The notes beneath the pieces are model-generated. The model was given only the letters and a program-made list of their open reading frames with translations. It was not told the origin of the DNA and did not search any database. 64,000 bases of DNA from Liolophura sinensis (Eukaryota; Mollusca; Polyplacophora; Chitonida; Chitonidae). The position numbers were made by a program, and so were the translations under genes. Each line of letters opens with the position of its first letter. Positions within the stretch are counted from its first letter, which is position 1. Positions 47,261 to 61,200 of this stretch are shown here, piece by piece. Location of the stretch: positions 1 through 64,000 of the forward strand of contig NW_027018166.1 of assembly GCF_032854445.1 (NCBI RefSeq), written 5' to 3'.

Positions 47261-50200
47261 GACGTCAAATCTTTGGGCCAAGCCCATTTAACTCACCCAG
47301 GAGTTGTCTTACTTCTAAGTCGAAGATAAACTCAATGTCTTTATCTACATGTAGAAAAACCACACCATTTGTATATAAAAAAACACAAGGTACTTGATAC
47401 AGTCCGCTGTAAAAAGTACAATTGAACACTGACCCACATCAATAAGGTGCCAAAAGATGCGCAATTGGGCCAGGCATCTCCAGCTGTTGAAAAATTGCAA
47501 ATTTCCTTGGTTTCCATGGAGTAAGAGCCGTTGCTGGGCACGTGATCTTGACATCAATGATTATTCATTTGTGGCTACAGCCAAAAGTATTGGTCGGAGA
47601 GCAACGCGGTTTGCACCATTCGATTTCTCGTCAAAAAATACGTCGGATTAGCCTCTTACCTGCAGCATTGGAACAGTTTTTCCACTTTTGGATTTTTGCC
47701 TGGTCTTTTTGCGAATTGAAATCGGCTACATTAACTATGTACAATCGCGACTGGTCGTTACTATATTCAACTTTTCATTATAAATTATGTGCCCTTCGGT
47801 AGCCCAGACGACGTCAAATCTTTGGGCCAAGCCCATTTAACTCACCCAGCAAATGTCTTACTTCTAAGTCGAAGACAAACTCAATGTCTTTATCTACATG
47901 TAGAAAAACCACACCATTTGTATATATAAAAAACACAAGGTACTTGATACAGTGCGCTGTAAAAAGTACAATTGAACACTGACCCACATCAATAAGGTGC
48001 CAAAAGATGCGCAATTGGGCCAGGCATCTCCAGCTGTTGAAAAATTGCAAATTTCCTTGGTTTCCATGGAGTAAGAGCCGTTGCTGGGCACGTGATCTTG
48101 ACATCAATGATTATTCATTTGTGGCTACAGCCAAAAGTATTGGTCGGAGAGCAACGCGGTTTGCACCATTCGATTTCTCGTCAAAAAATACGTCGGATTA
48201 GCCTCTTACCAGCAGCATTGGAACAGTTTTTCCACTTTTGGATTTTTGCCTGGTCTTTTTGCGAATTGAAATCGGCTACATTAACTATGTACAATCGCGA
48301 CTGGTCATTACTATATTCAACTTTTCATTATAAGTTATGTGCCCTTCGGTAGCCCAGACGACGTCAAATCTTTGGGCCAAGCCCATTTAACTCACCCAAG
48401 AGTTGTCTTACTTTTAAGTCGAAGACAATCTCAATGTCTTTATCTACATGTAGAAAAACCACACCATTTGTATATAAAAAAACACAAGGTACTTGATACA
48501 GTGCGCTGTAAAAAGTACAATTGAACACTGACCCACATCAATAAGGTGCCAAAAGATGCGCAATTGGGCCAGGCATCTCCAGCTGTTGAAAAATTGCAAA
48601 TTTCCTTGGTTTCCATGGAGTAAGAGCCGTTGCTGGGCACGTGATCTTGACATCAATGATTATTCATTTGTGGCTACAGCCAAAAGCATTGGTCGGAGAG
48701 CAACACGGTTTGCACCATTCGATTTCTCGTCAAAAAATACGTCGGATTAGCCTCTTACCAGCAGCATTGGAACAGTTTTTCCACTTTTGGATTTTTGCCT
48801 GGTCTTTTTGCGAATTGAAATCGGCTACATTAACTATGTACAATCGCGACTGGTCATTACTATATTCAACTTTTCATTATAAGTTATGTGCCCTTCGGTA
48901 GCCCAGACGACGTCAAATCTTTGGGCCAAGCCCATTTAACTCACCCAGCAAATGTCTTACTTCTAAGTCGAAGACAAACTCAATGTCTTTATCTACATGT
49001 AGAAAAACCACACCATTTGTATATAAAAAAAACACAAGGTACTTGATACAGTGCGCTGTAAAAAGTACAATTGAACACTGACCCACATCAATAAGGTCCC
49101 AAAAGATGCGTAATTGGGCCAGGCATCTCCAGCTGTTGAAAAATTGCAAATTTCCTTGGTTTCCATGGAGTAAGAGCCGTTGCTGGGCACGTGATCTTGA
49201 CATCAATGATTATTCATTTGTGGCTACAGCCAAAAGCATTGGTCGGAGAGCAACGCGGTTTGCACCATTCGATTTCTCGTCAAAAAATACGTCGGATTAG
49301 CCTCTTACCAACAGCATTGGAACAGTTTTTCTACTTTTGGATTTTTGCCTGGTCTTTTTGCGAATTGAAATCGGCTACATTAACTATGTACAATCGCGAC
49401 TGGTCATTACTATATTCAACTTTTCATTATAAGTTATGTGCCCTTCGGTAGCCCAGACGACGTCAAATCTTTGGGCCAAGCCCATTTAACTCACCCAGGA
49501 GTTGTCTTACTTCTAAGTCGAAGACAAACTCAATGTCTTTATCTACATGTAGAAAAACCACACCATTTGTATATAAAAAAAACACAAGGTACTTGATACA
49601 GTGCGCTGTAAAAAGTACAATTGAACACTGACCCACATCAATAAGGTGCCAAAAGATGCGCAATTGGGCCAGACATCTCCAGCTGTTGAAAAATTGCAAA
49701 TTTCCTTGGTTTCCATGGAGTAAGAGCCGTTGCTGGGCACGTGATCTTGACATCAATGATTATTCATTTGTGGCTACAGCCAAAAGCATTGGTCGGAGAG
49801 CAACGCGGTTTGCACCATTCGATTTCTCGTCAAAAAATACGTCGGATTAGCCTCTTACCAACAGCATTGGAACAGTTTTTCCACTTTTGGATTTTTGCCT
49901 GGTCTTTTTGCGAATTGAAATCGGCTACATTAACTATGTACAATCGCGACTGGTCATTACTATATTCAACTTTTCATTATAAGTTATGTGCCCTTCGGTA
50001 GCCCAGACGACGTCAAATCTTTGGGCCAAGCCCATTTAACTCACCCAGGAGTTGTCTTACTTCTAAGTCGAAGATAAACTCAATGTCTTTATCTACATGT
50101 AGAAAAACCACACCATTTGTATATAAAAAAACACAAGGTACTTGATACAGTCCGCTGTAAAAAGTACAATTGAACACTGACCCACATCAATAAGGTGCCA

Positions 50201-52206
50201 AAAGATGCGCAATTGGGCCAGGCATCTCCAGCTGTTGAAAAATTGCAAATTTCCTTGGTTTCCATGGAGTAAGAGCCGTTGCTGGGCACGTGATCTTGAC
50301 ATCAATGATTATTCATTTGTGGCTACAGCCAAAAGTATTGGTCGGAGAGCAACGCGGTTTGCACCATTCGATTTCTCGTCAAAAAATACGTCGGATTAGC
50401 CTCTTACCAGCAGCATTGGAACAGTTTTTCCACTTTTGGATTTTTGCCTGGTCTTTTTGCGAATTGAAATCGGCTACATTAACTATGTACAATCGCGACT
50501 GGTCATTACTATATTCAACTTTTCATTATAAGTTATGTGCCCTTCGGTAGCCCAGACGACGTCAAATCTTTGGGCCAAGCCCATTTAACTCACCCAAGAG
50601 TTGTCTTACTTCTAAGTCGAAGACAATCTCAATGTCTTTATCTACATGTAGAAAAACCACACCATTTGTATATAAAAAAACACAAGGTACTTGATACAGT
50701 GCGCTGTAAAAAGTACAATTGAACACTGACCCACATCAATAAGGTGCCAAAAGATGCGCAATTGGGCCAGGCATCTCCAGCTGTTGAAAAATTGCAAATT
50801 TCCTTGGTTTCCATGGAGTAAGAGCCGTTGCTGGGCACGTGATCTTGACATCAATGATTATTCATTTGTGGCTACAGCCAAAAGCATTGGTCGGAGAGCA
50901 ACACGGTTTGCACCATTCGATTTCTCGTCAAAAAATACGTCGGATTAGCCTCTTACCAGCAGCATTGGAACAGTTTTTCCACTTTTGGATTTTTGCCTGG
51001 TCTTTTTGCGAATTGAAATCGGCTACATTAACTATGTACAATCGCGACTGGTCATTACTATATTCAACTTTTCATTATAAGTTATGTGCCCTTCGGTAGC
51101 CCAGACGACGTCAAATCTTTGGGCCAAGCCCATTTAACTCACCCAGCAAATGTCTTACTTCTAAGTCGAAGACAAACTCAATGTCTTTATCTACATGTAG
51201 AAAAACCACACCATTTGTATATAAAAAAAACACAAGGTACTTGATACAGTGCGCTGTAAAAAGTACAATTGAACACTGACCCACATCAATAAGGTGCCAA
51301 AAGATGCGTAATTGGGCCAGGCATCTCCAGCTGTTGAAAAATTGCAAATTTCCTTGGTTTCCATGGAGTAAGAGCCGTTGCTGGGCACGTGATCTTGACA
51401 TCAATGATTATTCATTTGTGGCTACAGCCAAAAGTATTGGTCGGAGAGCAACACGGTTTGCACCATTCGATTTCTCGTCAAAAAATACGTCGGATTAGCC
51501 TCTTACCAGCAGCATTGGAACAGTTTTTCCACTTTTGGATTTTTGCCTGGTCTTTTTGCGAATTGAAATCGGCTACATTAACTATGTACAATCGCGACTG
51601 GTCATTACTATATTCAACTTTTCATTATAAATTATGTGCCCTTCGGTAGCCCAGACGACGTCAAATCTTTGGGCCAAGCCCATTTAACTCACCCAGCAAA
51701 TGTCTTACTTCTAAGTCGAAGACAAACTCAATGTCTTTATCTACATGTAGAAAAACCACACCATTTGTATATAAAAAAACCACAAGGTACTTGATACATT
51801 GCGCTGTATAAAGTACAATTGAACACTGACCCACATCAATAAGGTGCCAAAAGATGCGCAATTGGGCCAGGCATCTCCAGCTGTTGAAAAATTGCAAATT
51901 TCCTTGGTTTCCATGGAGTAAGAGCCGTTGCTGGGCACGTGATCTTGACATCAATGATTATTCATTTGTGGCTACAGCCAAAAGTATTGGTCGGAGAGCA
52001 GCACGGTTTGCACCATTCGATTTCTCGTCAAAAAATACGTCGGATTAGCCTCTTATCAGCAGCATTGGAACAGTTTTTCCACTTTTGGATTTTTGCCTGG
52101 TCTTTTTGCGAATTGAAATCGGCTACATTAACTATGTACAATCGCCACTGGTCATTACTATATTCAACTTTTCATTATAAGTTATGTGCCCTTCGGTAGC
52201 ACAGAC
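47261..52206 (+). repeat. Array block, copies 87-95
   Basis: Starts are 47261, 47810, 48360, 48909, 49459, 50009, 50558, 51107 and 51657. The order GGAGTT seven-A copy, then AGAGTT / GACAATC / seven-A / CAACACGG copy, then GCGTAAT copy occurs twice (87, 89, 90 and 92, 93, 94), with the TATATATA copy 88 extra in the first round. Copy 95 has the AAACCACAAGG / ACATTGCGC / CTGTATAAAG cluster otherwise seen only in copy 49, and ends in GTAGCACAG. It is the last copy before the subfamily change. Confidence 0.72.
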
Positions 52207-54405
52207 GACGTCAAATCTTTGGGCCAAGCCCATTTAATTCACCCAGCAAATGTCTTACTTCTAAGTCGAAGACAAACTCAATGTCTTTATCTACATGTAG
52301 AAAAACCACACCATTTGTATATAAAAAAACACAAGGTACTTGATACAGTCCGCTGTAAAAAGTACAATTGAACACTGACCCACATCAATAAGGTGCCAAA
52401 AGATGCGCAATTGGGCCAGGCATCTCCAGCTGTTGAAAAATTGCAAATTTCCTTGGTTTCCATGGAGTAAGAGCCGTTGCTGGGCACGTGATCTTGACAT
52501 CAATGATTATTCATTTGTGGCTACAGCCAAAAGTATTGGTCGGAGAGCAACGCGGTTTGCACCATTCGATTTCTCGTTTAAAAATACGTCGGATTAGCCT
52601 CTTACCAGCAGCATTGGAACAGTTTTTCCACTTTTGGATTTTTGCCTGGTCTTTTTGCGAATTGAAATCGGCTACATTAACTATGTACAATCGCGACTGG
52701 TCATTACTATATTCAACTGTTCATTATAAGTTATGTGCCCTTCGGTAGCACAGACGACGTCAAATCTTTGGGCCAAGCCCATTTAACTCCCCCAGCAAAT
52801 GTCTTACTTCTAAGTCGAAGACAATCTCAATGTCTTTATCTACATGTAGAAAAACCACACCATTTGTATATAAAAAAAACACAAGGTACTTGATACAGTC
52901 CGCTGTAAAAAGTACAATTGAACACTGACCCACATCAATAAGGTGCCAAAAGATGCGCAATTGGGCCAGGCATCTCCAGCTGTTGAAAAATTGCAAATTT
53001 CCTTGGTTTCCATGGAGTAAGAGCCGTTGCTGGGCACGTGATCTTGACATCAATGATTATTCATTTGTGGCTACAGCCAAAAGTATTGGTCAGAGAGCAA
53101 CGCGGTTTGCACCATTCGATTTCTCGTCAAAAAATACGTCGGATTAGCCTCTTACCAGCAGCATTGGAACAGTTTTTCCACTTTTGGATTTTTGCCTGGT
53201 CTTTTTGCTAATTGAAATCGGCTACATTAACTATGTACAATCGCGACTGGTCATTACTATATTCAACTTTTCATTATAAGTTATGTGCCCTTCGGTAGCC
53301 CAGACGACGTCAAATCTTTGGGCCAAGCCCATTTAACTCCCCCAGCAAATGTCTTACTTCTAAGTCGAAGACAAACTCAATGTCTTTATCTACATGTAGA
53401 AAAACCACACCATTTGTATATAAAAAAAACACAAGGTACTTGATACAGTCCGCTGTAAAAAGTACAATTGAACACTGACCCACATCAATAAGGTGCCAAA
53501 AGATGCGCAATTGGGCCAGGCATCTCCAGCTGTTGAAAAATTGCAAATTTCCTTGGTTTCCATGGAGTAAGAGCCGTTGCTGGGCACGTGATCTTGACAT
53601 CAATGATTATTCATTTGTGGCTACAGCCAAAAGTATTGGTCGGAGAGCAACGCGGTTTGCACCATTCGATTTCTCGTCAAAAAATACGTCGGATTAGCCT
53701 CTTACCAGCAGCATTGGAACAGTTTTTCCACTTTTGGATTTTTGCCTGGTCTTTTTGCTAATTGAAATCGGCTACATTAACTATGTACAATCGCGACTGG
53801 TCATTACTATATTCAACTTTTCATTATAAGTTATGTGCCCTTCGGTAGCCCAGACGACGTCAAATCTTTGGGCCAAGCCCATTTAACTACCCCAGCAAAT
53901 GTCTTACTTCTAAGTCGAAGACAAACTCAATGTCTTTATCTACATGTAGAAAAACCACACCATTTGTATATAAAAAAAACACAAGGTACTTGATACAGTC
54001 CGCTGTAAAAAGTACAATTGAACACTGACCCACATCAATAAGGTGCCAAAAGATGCGCAATTGGGCCAGGCATCTCCAGCTGTTGAAAAATTGCAAATTT
54101 CCTTGGTTTCCATGGAGTAAGAGCCGTTGCTGGGCACGTGATCTTGACATCAATGATTATTCATTTGTGGCTACAGCCAAAAGTATTGGTCGGAGAGCAA
54201 CGCGGTTTGCACCATTCGATTTCTCGTCAAAAAATACGTCGGATTAGCCTCTTACCAGCAGCATTGGAACAGTTTTTCCACTTTTGGATTTTTGCCTGTG
54301 CTTTTTGCGAATTGAAATCGGCTACATTAACTATGTACAATCGCGACTGGTCATTACTATATTCAACTTTTCATTATAAGTTATGTGCCCTTCGGTAGCC
54401 CAGAC
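52207..54405 (+). repeat. Four-copy block (96-99) repeated at 56055-58254
   Basis: Copies 96-99 match copies 103-106 at an offset of 3849 bp (seven copies). Copy 96 and copy 103 share CGTTTAAAAA, CAACTGTTCAT and GTAGCACAG. Copies 97 and 104 share CTCCCCC, GACAATC, GGTCAGAGAG and GCTAATT. Copies 98 and 105 share CTCCCCC and GCTAATT. Copies 99 and 106 share CTACCCC. GGTCAGAGAG occurs only in copies 97 and 104. Differences at copies 99/106 (CCTGTGC versus CCTGGTC) show later divergence. Confidence 0.82.
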
Positions 54406-56054
54406 GACGTCAAATCTTTGGGCAAAGCCCATTTAACTCAACCAGGAGTTGTCTTACTTCTAAGTCGAAGACAAACTCAATGTCTTTATCTACATGTAGA
54501 AAAACCACACCATTTGTATATAAAAAAAAACAAGGTACTTGATACAGTCCGCTGTAAAAAGTACAATTGAACACTGACCCACATCAATAAGGTGCCAAAA
54601 GATGCGCAATTGGGCCAGGCATCTCCAGCTGTTGAAAAATTGCAAATTTCCTTGGTTTCCATGGAGTAAGAGCCGTTGCTGGGCACGTGATCTTGACATC
54701 AATGATTATTCATTTGTGGCTACAGCCAAAAGTATTGGTCGGAGAGCAACGCGGTTTGCACCATTCGATTTCTCGTCAAAAAATACGTCGGATTAGCCTC
54801 TTACCAGCAGCATTGGAACAGTTTTTCCACTTTTGGATTTTTGCCTGGTCTTTTTGCTAATTGAAATCGGCTACATTAACTATGTACAATCGCGACTGGT
54901 CATTACTATATTCAACTTTTCATTATAAGTTATGTGCCCTTCGGTAGCCCAGACGACATCAAATCTTTGGGCCAAGCCCATTTAACTCCCCCAGCAAATG
55001 TCTTACTTCTAAGTCGAAGACAAACTCAATGTCTTTATCTACATGTAGAAAAACCACACCATTTGTATATAAAAAAAACACAAGGTACTTGATACAGTGC
55101 GCTGTAAAAAGTACAATTGAACACTGACCCACATCAATAAGGTGCCAAAAGATGCGCAATTGGGCCAGGCATCTCCAGCTGTTGAAAAATTGCAAATTTC
55201 CTTGGTTTCCATGGAGTAAGAGCCGTTGCTGGGCACGTGATCTTGACATCAATGATTATTCATTTGTGGCTACAGCCAAAAGTATTGGTCGGAGAGCAAC
55301 GCGGTTTGCACCATTCGATTTCTCGTCAAAAAATACGTCGGATTAGCCTCCTACCAGCAGCATTGGAACAGTTTTTCTACTTTTGGATTTTTGCCTGGTT
55401 TTTTTTCTAATTGAAATCGGCTACATTAACTATGTACAATCGCGACTGGTCATTACTATATTCAACTTTTCATTATAAGTTATGTGCCCTTCGGTAGCCC
55501 AGACGACGTCAAATCTTTGGGCCAAGCCCATTTAACTCACCCAGCAAATGTCTTACTTCTAAGTCGAAGACAAACTCAATGTCTTTATCTACATGTAGAA
55601 AAACCACACCATTTGTATATAAAAAAAACACAAGGTACTTGATACAGTCCGCTGTAAAAAGTAAAATTGAACACTGACCCACATCAATAAGGTGCCAAAA
55701 GATGCGCAATTGGGCCAGGCATCTCCAGCTGTTGAAAAATTGCAAATTTCCTTGGTTTCCATGGAGTAAGAGCCGTTGCTGGGCACGTGATCTTGACATC
55801 AATGATTATTCATTTGTGGCTACAGCCAAAAGTATTGGTCGGAGAGCAACGCGGTTTGCACCATTCGATTTCTCGTCAAAAAATACGTCGGATTAGCCTC
55901 TTACCAGCAGCATTGGAACAGTTTTTCCACTTTTGGATTTTTGCCTGGTCTTTTTGCGAATTGAAATCGGCTACATTAACTATGTACAATCGCGACTGGT
56001 CATTACTATATTCAACTGTTCATTATAAGTTATGTGCCCTTCGGTAGCACAGAC

Positions 56055-58254
56055 GACGTCAAATCTTTGGGCCAAGCCCATTTAACTCCCCCAGCAAATG
56101 TCTTACTTCTAAGTCCAAGACAATCTCAATGTCTTTATCTACATGTAGAAAAACCACACCATTTGTATATAAAAAAAACACAAGGTACTTGATACAGTCC
56201 GCTGTAAAAAGTACAATTGAACACTGACCCACATCAATAAGGTGCCAAAAGATGCGCAATTGGGCCAGGCATCTCCAGCTGTTGAAAAATTGCAAATTTC
56301 CTTGGTTTCCATGGAGTAAGAGCCGTTGCTGGGCACGTGATCTTGACATCAATGATTATTCATTTGTGGCTACAGCCAAAAGTATTGGTCGGAGAGCAAC
56401 GCGGTTTGCACCATTCGATTTCTCGTTTAAAAATACGTCGGATTAGCCTCTTACCAGCAGCATTGGAACAGTTTTTCCACTTTTGGATTTTTGCCTGGTC
56501 TTTTTGCGAATTGAAATCGGCTACATTAACTATGTACAATCGCGACTGGTCATTACTATATTCAACTGTTCATTATAAGTTATGTGCCCTTCGGTAGCAC
56601 AGACGACGTCAAATCTTTGGGCCAAGCCCATTTAACTCCCCCAGCAAATGTCGTACTTCTAAGTCGAAGACAATCTCAATGTCTTTATCTACATGTAGAA
56701 AAACCACACCATTTGTATATAAAAAAAACACAAGGTACTTGATACAGTCCGCTGTAAAAAGTACAATTGAACACTGACCCACATCAATAAGGTGCCAAAA
56801 GATGCGCAATTGGGCCAGGCATCTCCAGCTGTTGAAAAATTGCAAATTTCCTTGGTTTCCATGGAGTAAGAGCCGTTGCTGGGCACGTGATCTTGACATC
56901 AATGATTATTCATTTGTGGCTACAGCCAAAAGTATTGGTCAGAGAGCAACGCGGTTTGCACCATTCGATTTCTCGTCAAAAAATACGTCGGATTAGCCTC
57001 TTACCAGCAGCATTGGAACAGTTTTTCCACTTTTGGATTTTTGCCTGGTCTTTTTGCTAATTGAAATCGGCTACATTAACTATGTACAATCGCGACTGGT
57101 CATTACTATATTCAACTTTTCATTATAAGTTATGTGCCCTTCGGTAGCCCAGACGACGTCAAATCTTTGGGCCAAGCCCATTTAACTCCCCCAGCAAATG
57201 TCTTACTTCTAAGTCGAAGACAAACTCAATGTCTTTATCTACATGTAGAAAAACCACACCATTTGTATATAAAAAAAACACAAGGTACTTGATACAGTCC
57301 GCTGTAAAAAGTACAATTGAACACTGACCCACATCAATAAGGTGCCAAAAGATGCGCAATTGGGCCAGGCATCTCCAGCTGTTGAAAAATTGCAAATTTC
57401 CTTGGTTTCCATGGAGTAAGAGCCGTTGCTGGGCACGTGATCTTGACATCAATGATTATTCATTTGTGGCTACAGCCAAAAGTATTGGTCGGAGAGCAAC
57501 GCGGTTTGCACCATTCGATTTCTCGTCAAAAAATACGTCGGATTAGCCTCTTACCAGCAGCATTGGAACAGTTTTTCCACTTTTGGATTTTTGCCTGGTC
57601 TTTTTGCTAATTGAAATCGGCTACATTAACTATGTACAATCGCGACTGGTCATTACTATATTCAACTTTTCATTATAAGTTATGTGCCCTTCGGTAGCCC
57701 AGACGACGTCAAATCTTTGGGCCAAGCCCATTTAACTACCCCAGCAAATGTCTTACTTCTAAGTCGAAGACAAACTCAATGTCTTTATCTACATGTAGAA
57801 AAACCACACCATTTGTATATAAAAAAAACACAAGGTACTTGATACAGTGCGCTGTAAAAAGTACAATTGAACACTGACCCACATCAATAAGGTGCCAAAA
57901 GATGCGCAATTGGGCCAGGCATCTCCAGCTGTTGAAAAATTGCAAATTTCCTTGGTTTCCATGGAGTAAGAGCCGTTGCTGGGCACGTGATCTTGACATC
58001 AATGATTATTCATTTGTGGCTACAGCCAAAAGTATTGGTCGGAGAGCAACGCGGTTTGCACCATTCGATTTCTCGTCAAAAAATACGTCGGATTAGCCTC
58101 TTACCAGCAGCATTGGAACAGTTTTTCCACTTTTGGATTTTTGCCTGGTCTTTTTGCTAATTGAAATCGGCTACATTAACTATGTACAATCGCGACTGGT
58201 CATTACTATATTCAACTTTTCATTATAAGTTATGTGCCCTTCGGTAGCCCAGAC
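56055..58254 (+). repeat. Second instance of the four-copy block (103-106)
   Basis: Counterpart of 52207-54405, with starts 56055, 56605, 57155 and 57705. Private changes in this instance include AAGTCCAAGAC in copy 103 (56112) and GTCGTACTTC in copy 104 (56651). The latter is shared with copy 110 (59906), suggesting further exchange within this subfamily. Copies 114-115 (62107-63206) look like a third, partial instance of the 97-98 pair. Confidence 0.8.
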
Positions 58255-61200
58255 GACGTCAAATCTTTGGGCCAAAGCCCATTTAACTCACCCAGCAAAT
58301 GTCTTACTTCTAAGTCGAAGACAAACTCAATGTCTTTATCTACATGTAGAAAAACCACACCATTTGTATATAAAAAAAACACAAGGTACTTGATACAGTC
58401 CGCTGTAAAAAGTACAATTGAACACTGACCCACATCAATAAGGTGCCAAAAGATGCGTAATTGGGCCAGGCATCTCCAGCTGTTGAAAAATTGCAAATTT
58501 CCTTGGTTTCCATGGAGTAAGAGCCGTTGCTGGGCACGTGATCTTGACATCAATGATTATTCATTTGTGGCTACAGCCAAAAGTATTGGTTGGAGAGCAA
58601 CGCGGTTTGCACCATTCGATTTCTCATCAAAAAATACGTCGGATTAGCCTCTTACCAACAGCATTGGAACAGTTTTTCTACTTTTGGATTTTTGCCTGTG
58701 CTTTTTGCTAATTGAAATCGGCTACATTAACTATGTACAATCGCGACTGGTCATTACTATATTCAACTTTTCATTATAAGTTATGTGCCCTTCGGTAGCC
58801 CAGACGACGTCAAATCTTTGGGCCCAGCCCATTTAACTCACCCAGCAAATGTCTTACTTCTAAGTCGAAGACAAACTCAATGTCTTTATCTACATGTAGA
58901 AAAACCACACCATTTGTATATAAAAAAAACACAAGGTACTTGATACAGTCCGCTGTAAAAAGTACAATTGAACACTGACCCACATCAATAAGGTGCCAAA
59001 AGATGCGTAATTGGGCCAGGCATCTCCAGCTGTTGAAAAATTGCAAATTTCCTTGGTTTCCATGGAGTAAGAACCGTTGCTGGGCACGTGATCTTGACAT
59101 CAATGATTATTCATTTGTGGCTACAGCCAAAAGTATTGGTCGGAGAGCAACGCGGTTTGCACCATTCGATTTCTCGTCAAAAAATACGTCGGATTAGCCT
59201 CTTACCAACAGCATTGGAACAGTTTTTCTACTTTTGGATTTTTGCCTGTGCTTTTTGCTAATTGAAATCGGCTACATTAACTATGTACAATCGCGACTGG
59301 TCATTACTATATTCAACTGTTCATCATAAGTTATGTGCCCTTCGGTAGCCCAGACGACGTCAAATCTTTGGGCCAAGCCCATTTAACTCACCCAGCAAAT
59401 GTCTTACTTCTAAGTCGAAGACAATCTCAATGTCTTTATCTACATGTAGAAAAACCACACCATTTGTATATAAAAAAAACACAAGGTACTTGATACAGTC
59501 CGCTGTAAAAAGTACAATTGAACACTGACCCACATCAATAAGGTGCCAAAAGATGCGCAATTGGGCCAGGCATCTCCAGCTGTTGAAAAATTGCAAATTT
59601 CCTTGGTTTCCATGGAGTAAGAGCCGTTGCTGGGCACGTGATCTTACCATCAATGATTATTCATTTGTGGCTACAGCCAAAAGTATTGGTCGGAGAGCAA
59701 CGCGGTTTGCACCATTCGATTTCTCGTCAAAAAATACGTCGGATTAGCCTCTTACCAGCAGCATTGGAACAGTTTTTCCACTTTTGGATTTTTGCCTGGT
59801 CTTTTTGCTAATTGAAATCGGCTACATTAACTATGTACAATCGCGACTGGTCATTACTATATTCAACTGTTCATTATAAGTTATGTGCCCTTCGGTAGCC
59901 CAGACGACGTCAAATCTTTGGGCCAAGCCCATTTAACTCACCCAGCAAATGTCGTACTTCTAAGTCGAAGACAAACTCAATGTCTTTATCTACATGTAGA
60001 TAAACCACACCATTTGTATATAAAAAAAACACAAGGTACTTGATACAGTCCGCTGTAAAAAGTACAATTGAACACTGACCCACATCAATAAGGTGCCTAA
60101 AGATGCGCAATTGGGCCAGGCATCTCCAGCTGTTGAAAAATTGCAAATTTCCTTGGTTTCCATGGAGTAAGAGCCGTTGCTGGGCACGTGATCTTGACAT
60201 CAATGATTATTCATTTGTGGCTACAGCCAAAAGTATTGGTCGGAGAGCAACGCGGTTTGCACCATTCGATTTCTCGTCAAAAAATACGTCGGATTAGCCT
60301 CTTACCAGCAGCATTGGAACAGATTTTCCACTTTTGGATTTTTGCCTGGTCTTTTTGCTAATTGAAATCGGCTACATTAACTATGTACAATCGCGACTGG
60401 TCATTACTATATTCAACTTTTCATTATAAGTTATGTGCCCTTCGGTAGCCCAGACGACGTCAAATCTTTGGGCCAAGCCCATTTAACTCACCCAGCAAAT
60501 GTCTTATATCTAAGTCGAAGACAAACTCAATGTCTTTATCTACATGTAGAAAAACCACACCATTTGTATATAAAAAAAACACAAGGTACTTGATACAGTC
60601 CGCTGTAAAAAGTACAATTGAACACTGACCCACATCAATAAGGTGCCAAAAGATGCGTAATTGGGCCAGGCATCTCCAGCTGTTGAAAAATTGCAAATTT
60701 CCTTGGTTTCCATGGAGTAAGAGCCGTTGCTGGGCACGTGATCTTGACATCAATGATTATTCATTTGTGGCTACAGCCAAAAGTATTGGTCGGAGAGCAA
60801 CGCGGTTTGCACCATTCGATTTCTCGTCAAAAAATACGTCGGATTAGCCTCTTACCAACAGCATTGGAACAGTTTTTCCACTTTTGGATTTTTGCCTGTG
60901 CTTTTTGCGAATTGAAATCGGCTACATTAACTATGTACAATCGCGACTGGTCATTACTATATTCAACTTTTCATTATAAGTTATGTGCCCTTCGGTAGCC
61001 CAGACGACGTCAAATCTTTGGGCCAAGCCCATTTAACTCAACCAGGAGTTGTCTTACTTCTAAGTCGAAGACAAACTCAATGTCTTTATCTACATGTAGA
61101 AAAACCACACCATTTGTAAATAAAAAAACACAAGGTACTTGATACAGTCCGCTGTAAAAAGTACAATTGAACACTGACCCACATCAACAAGGTGCCAAAA

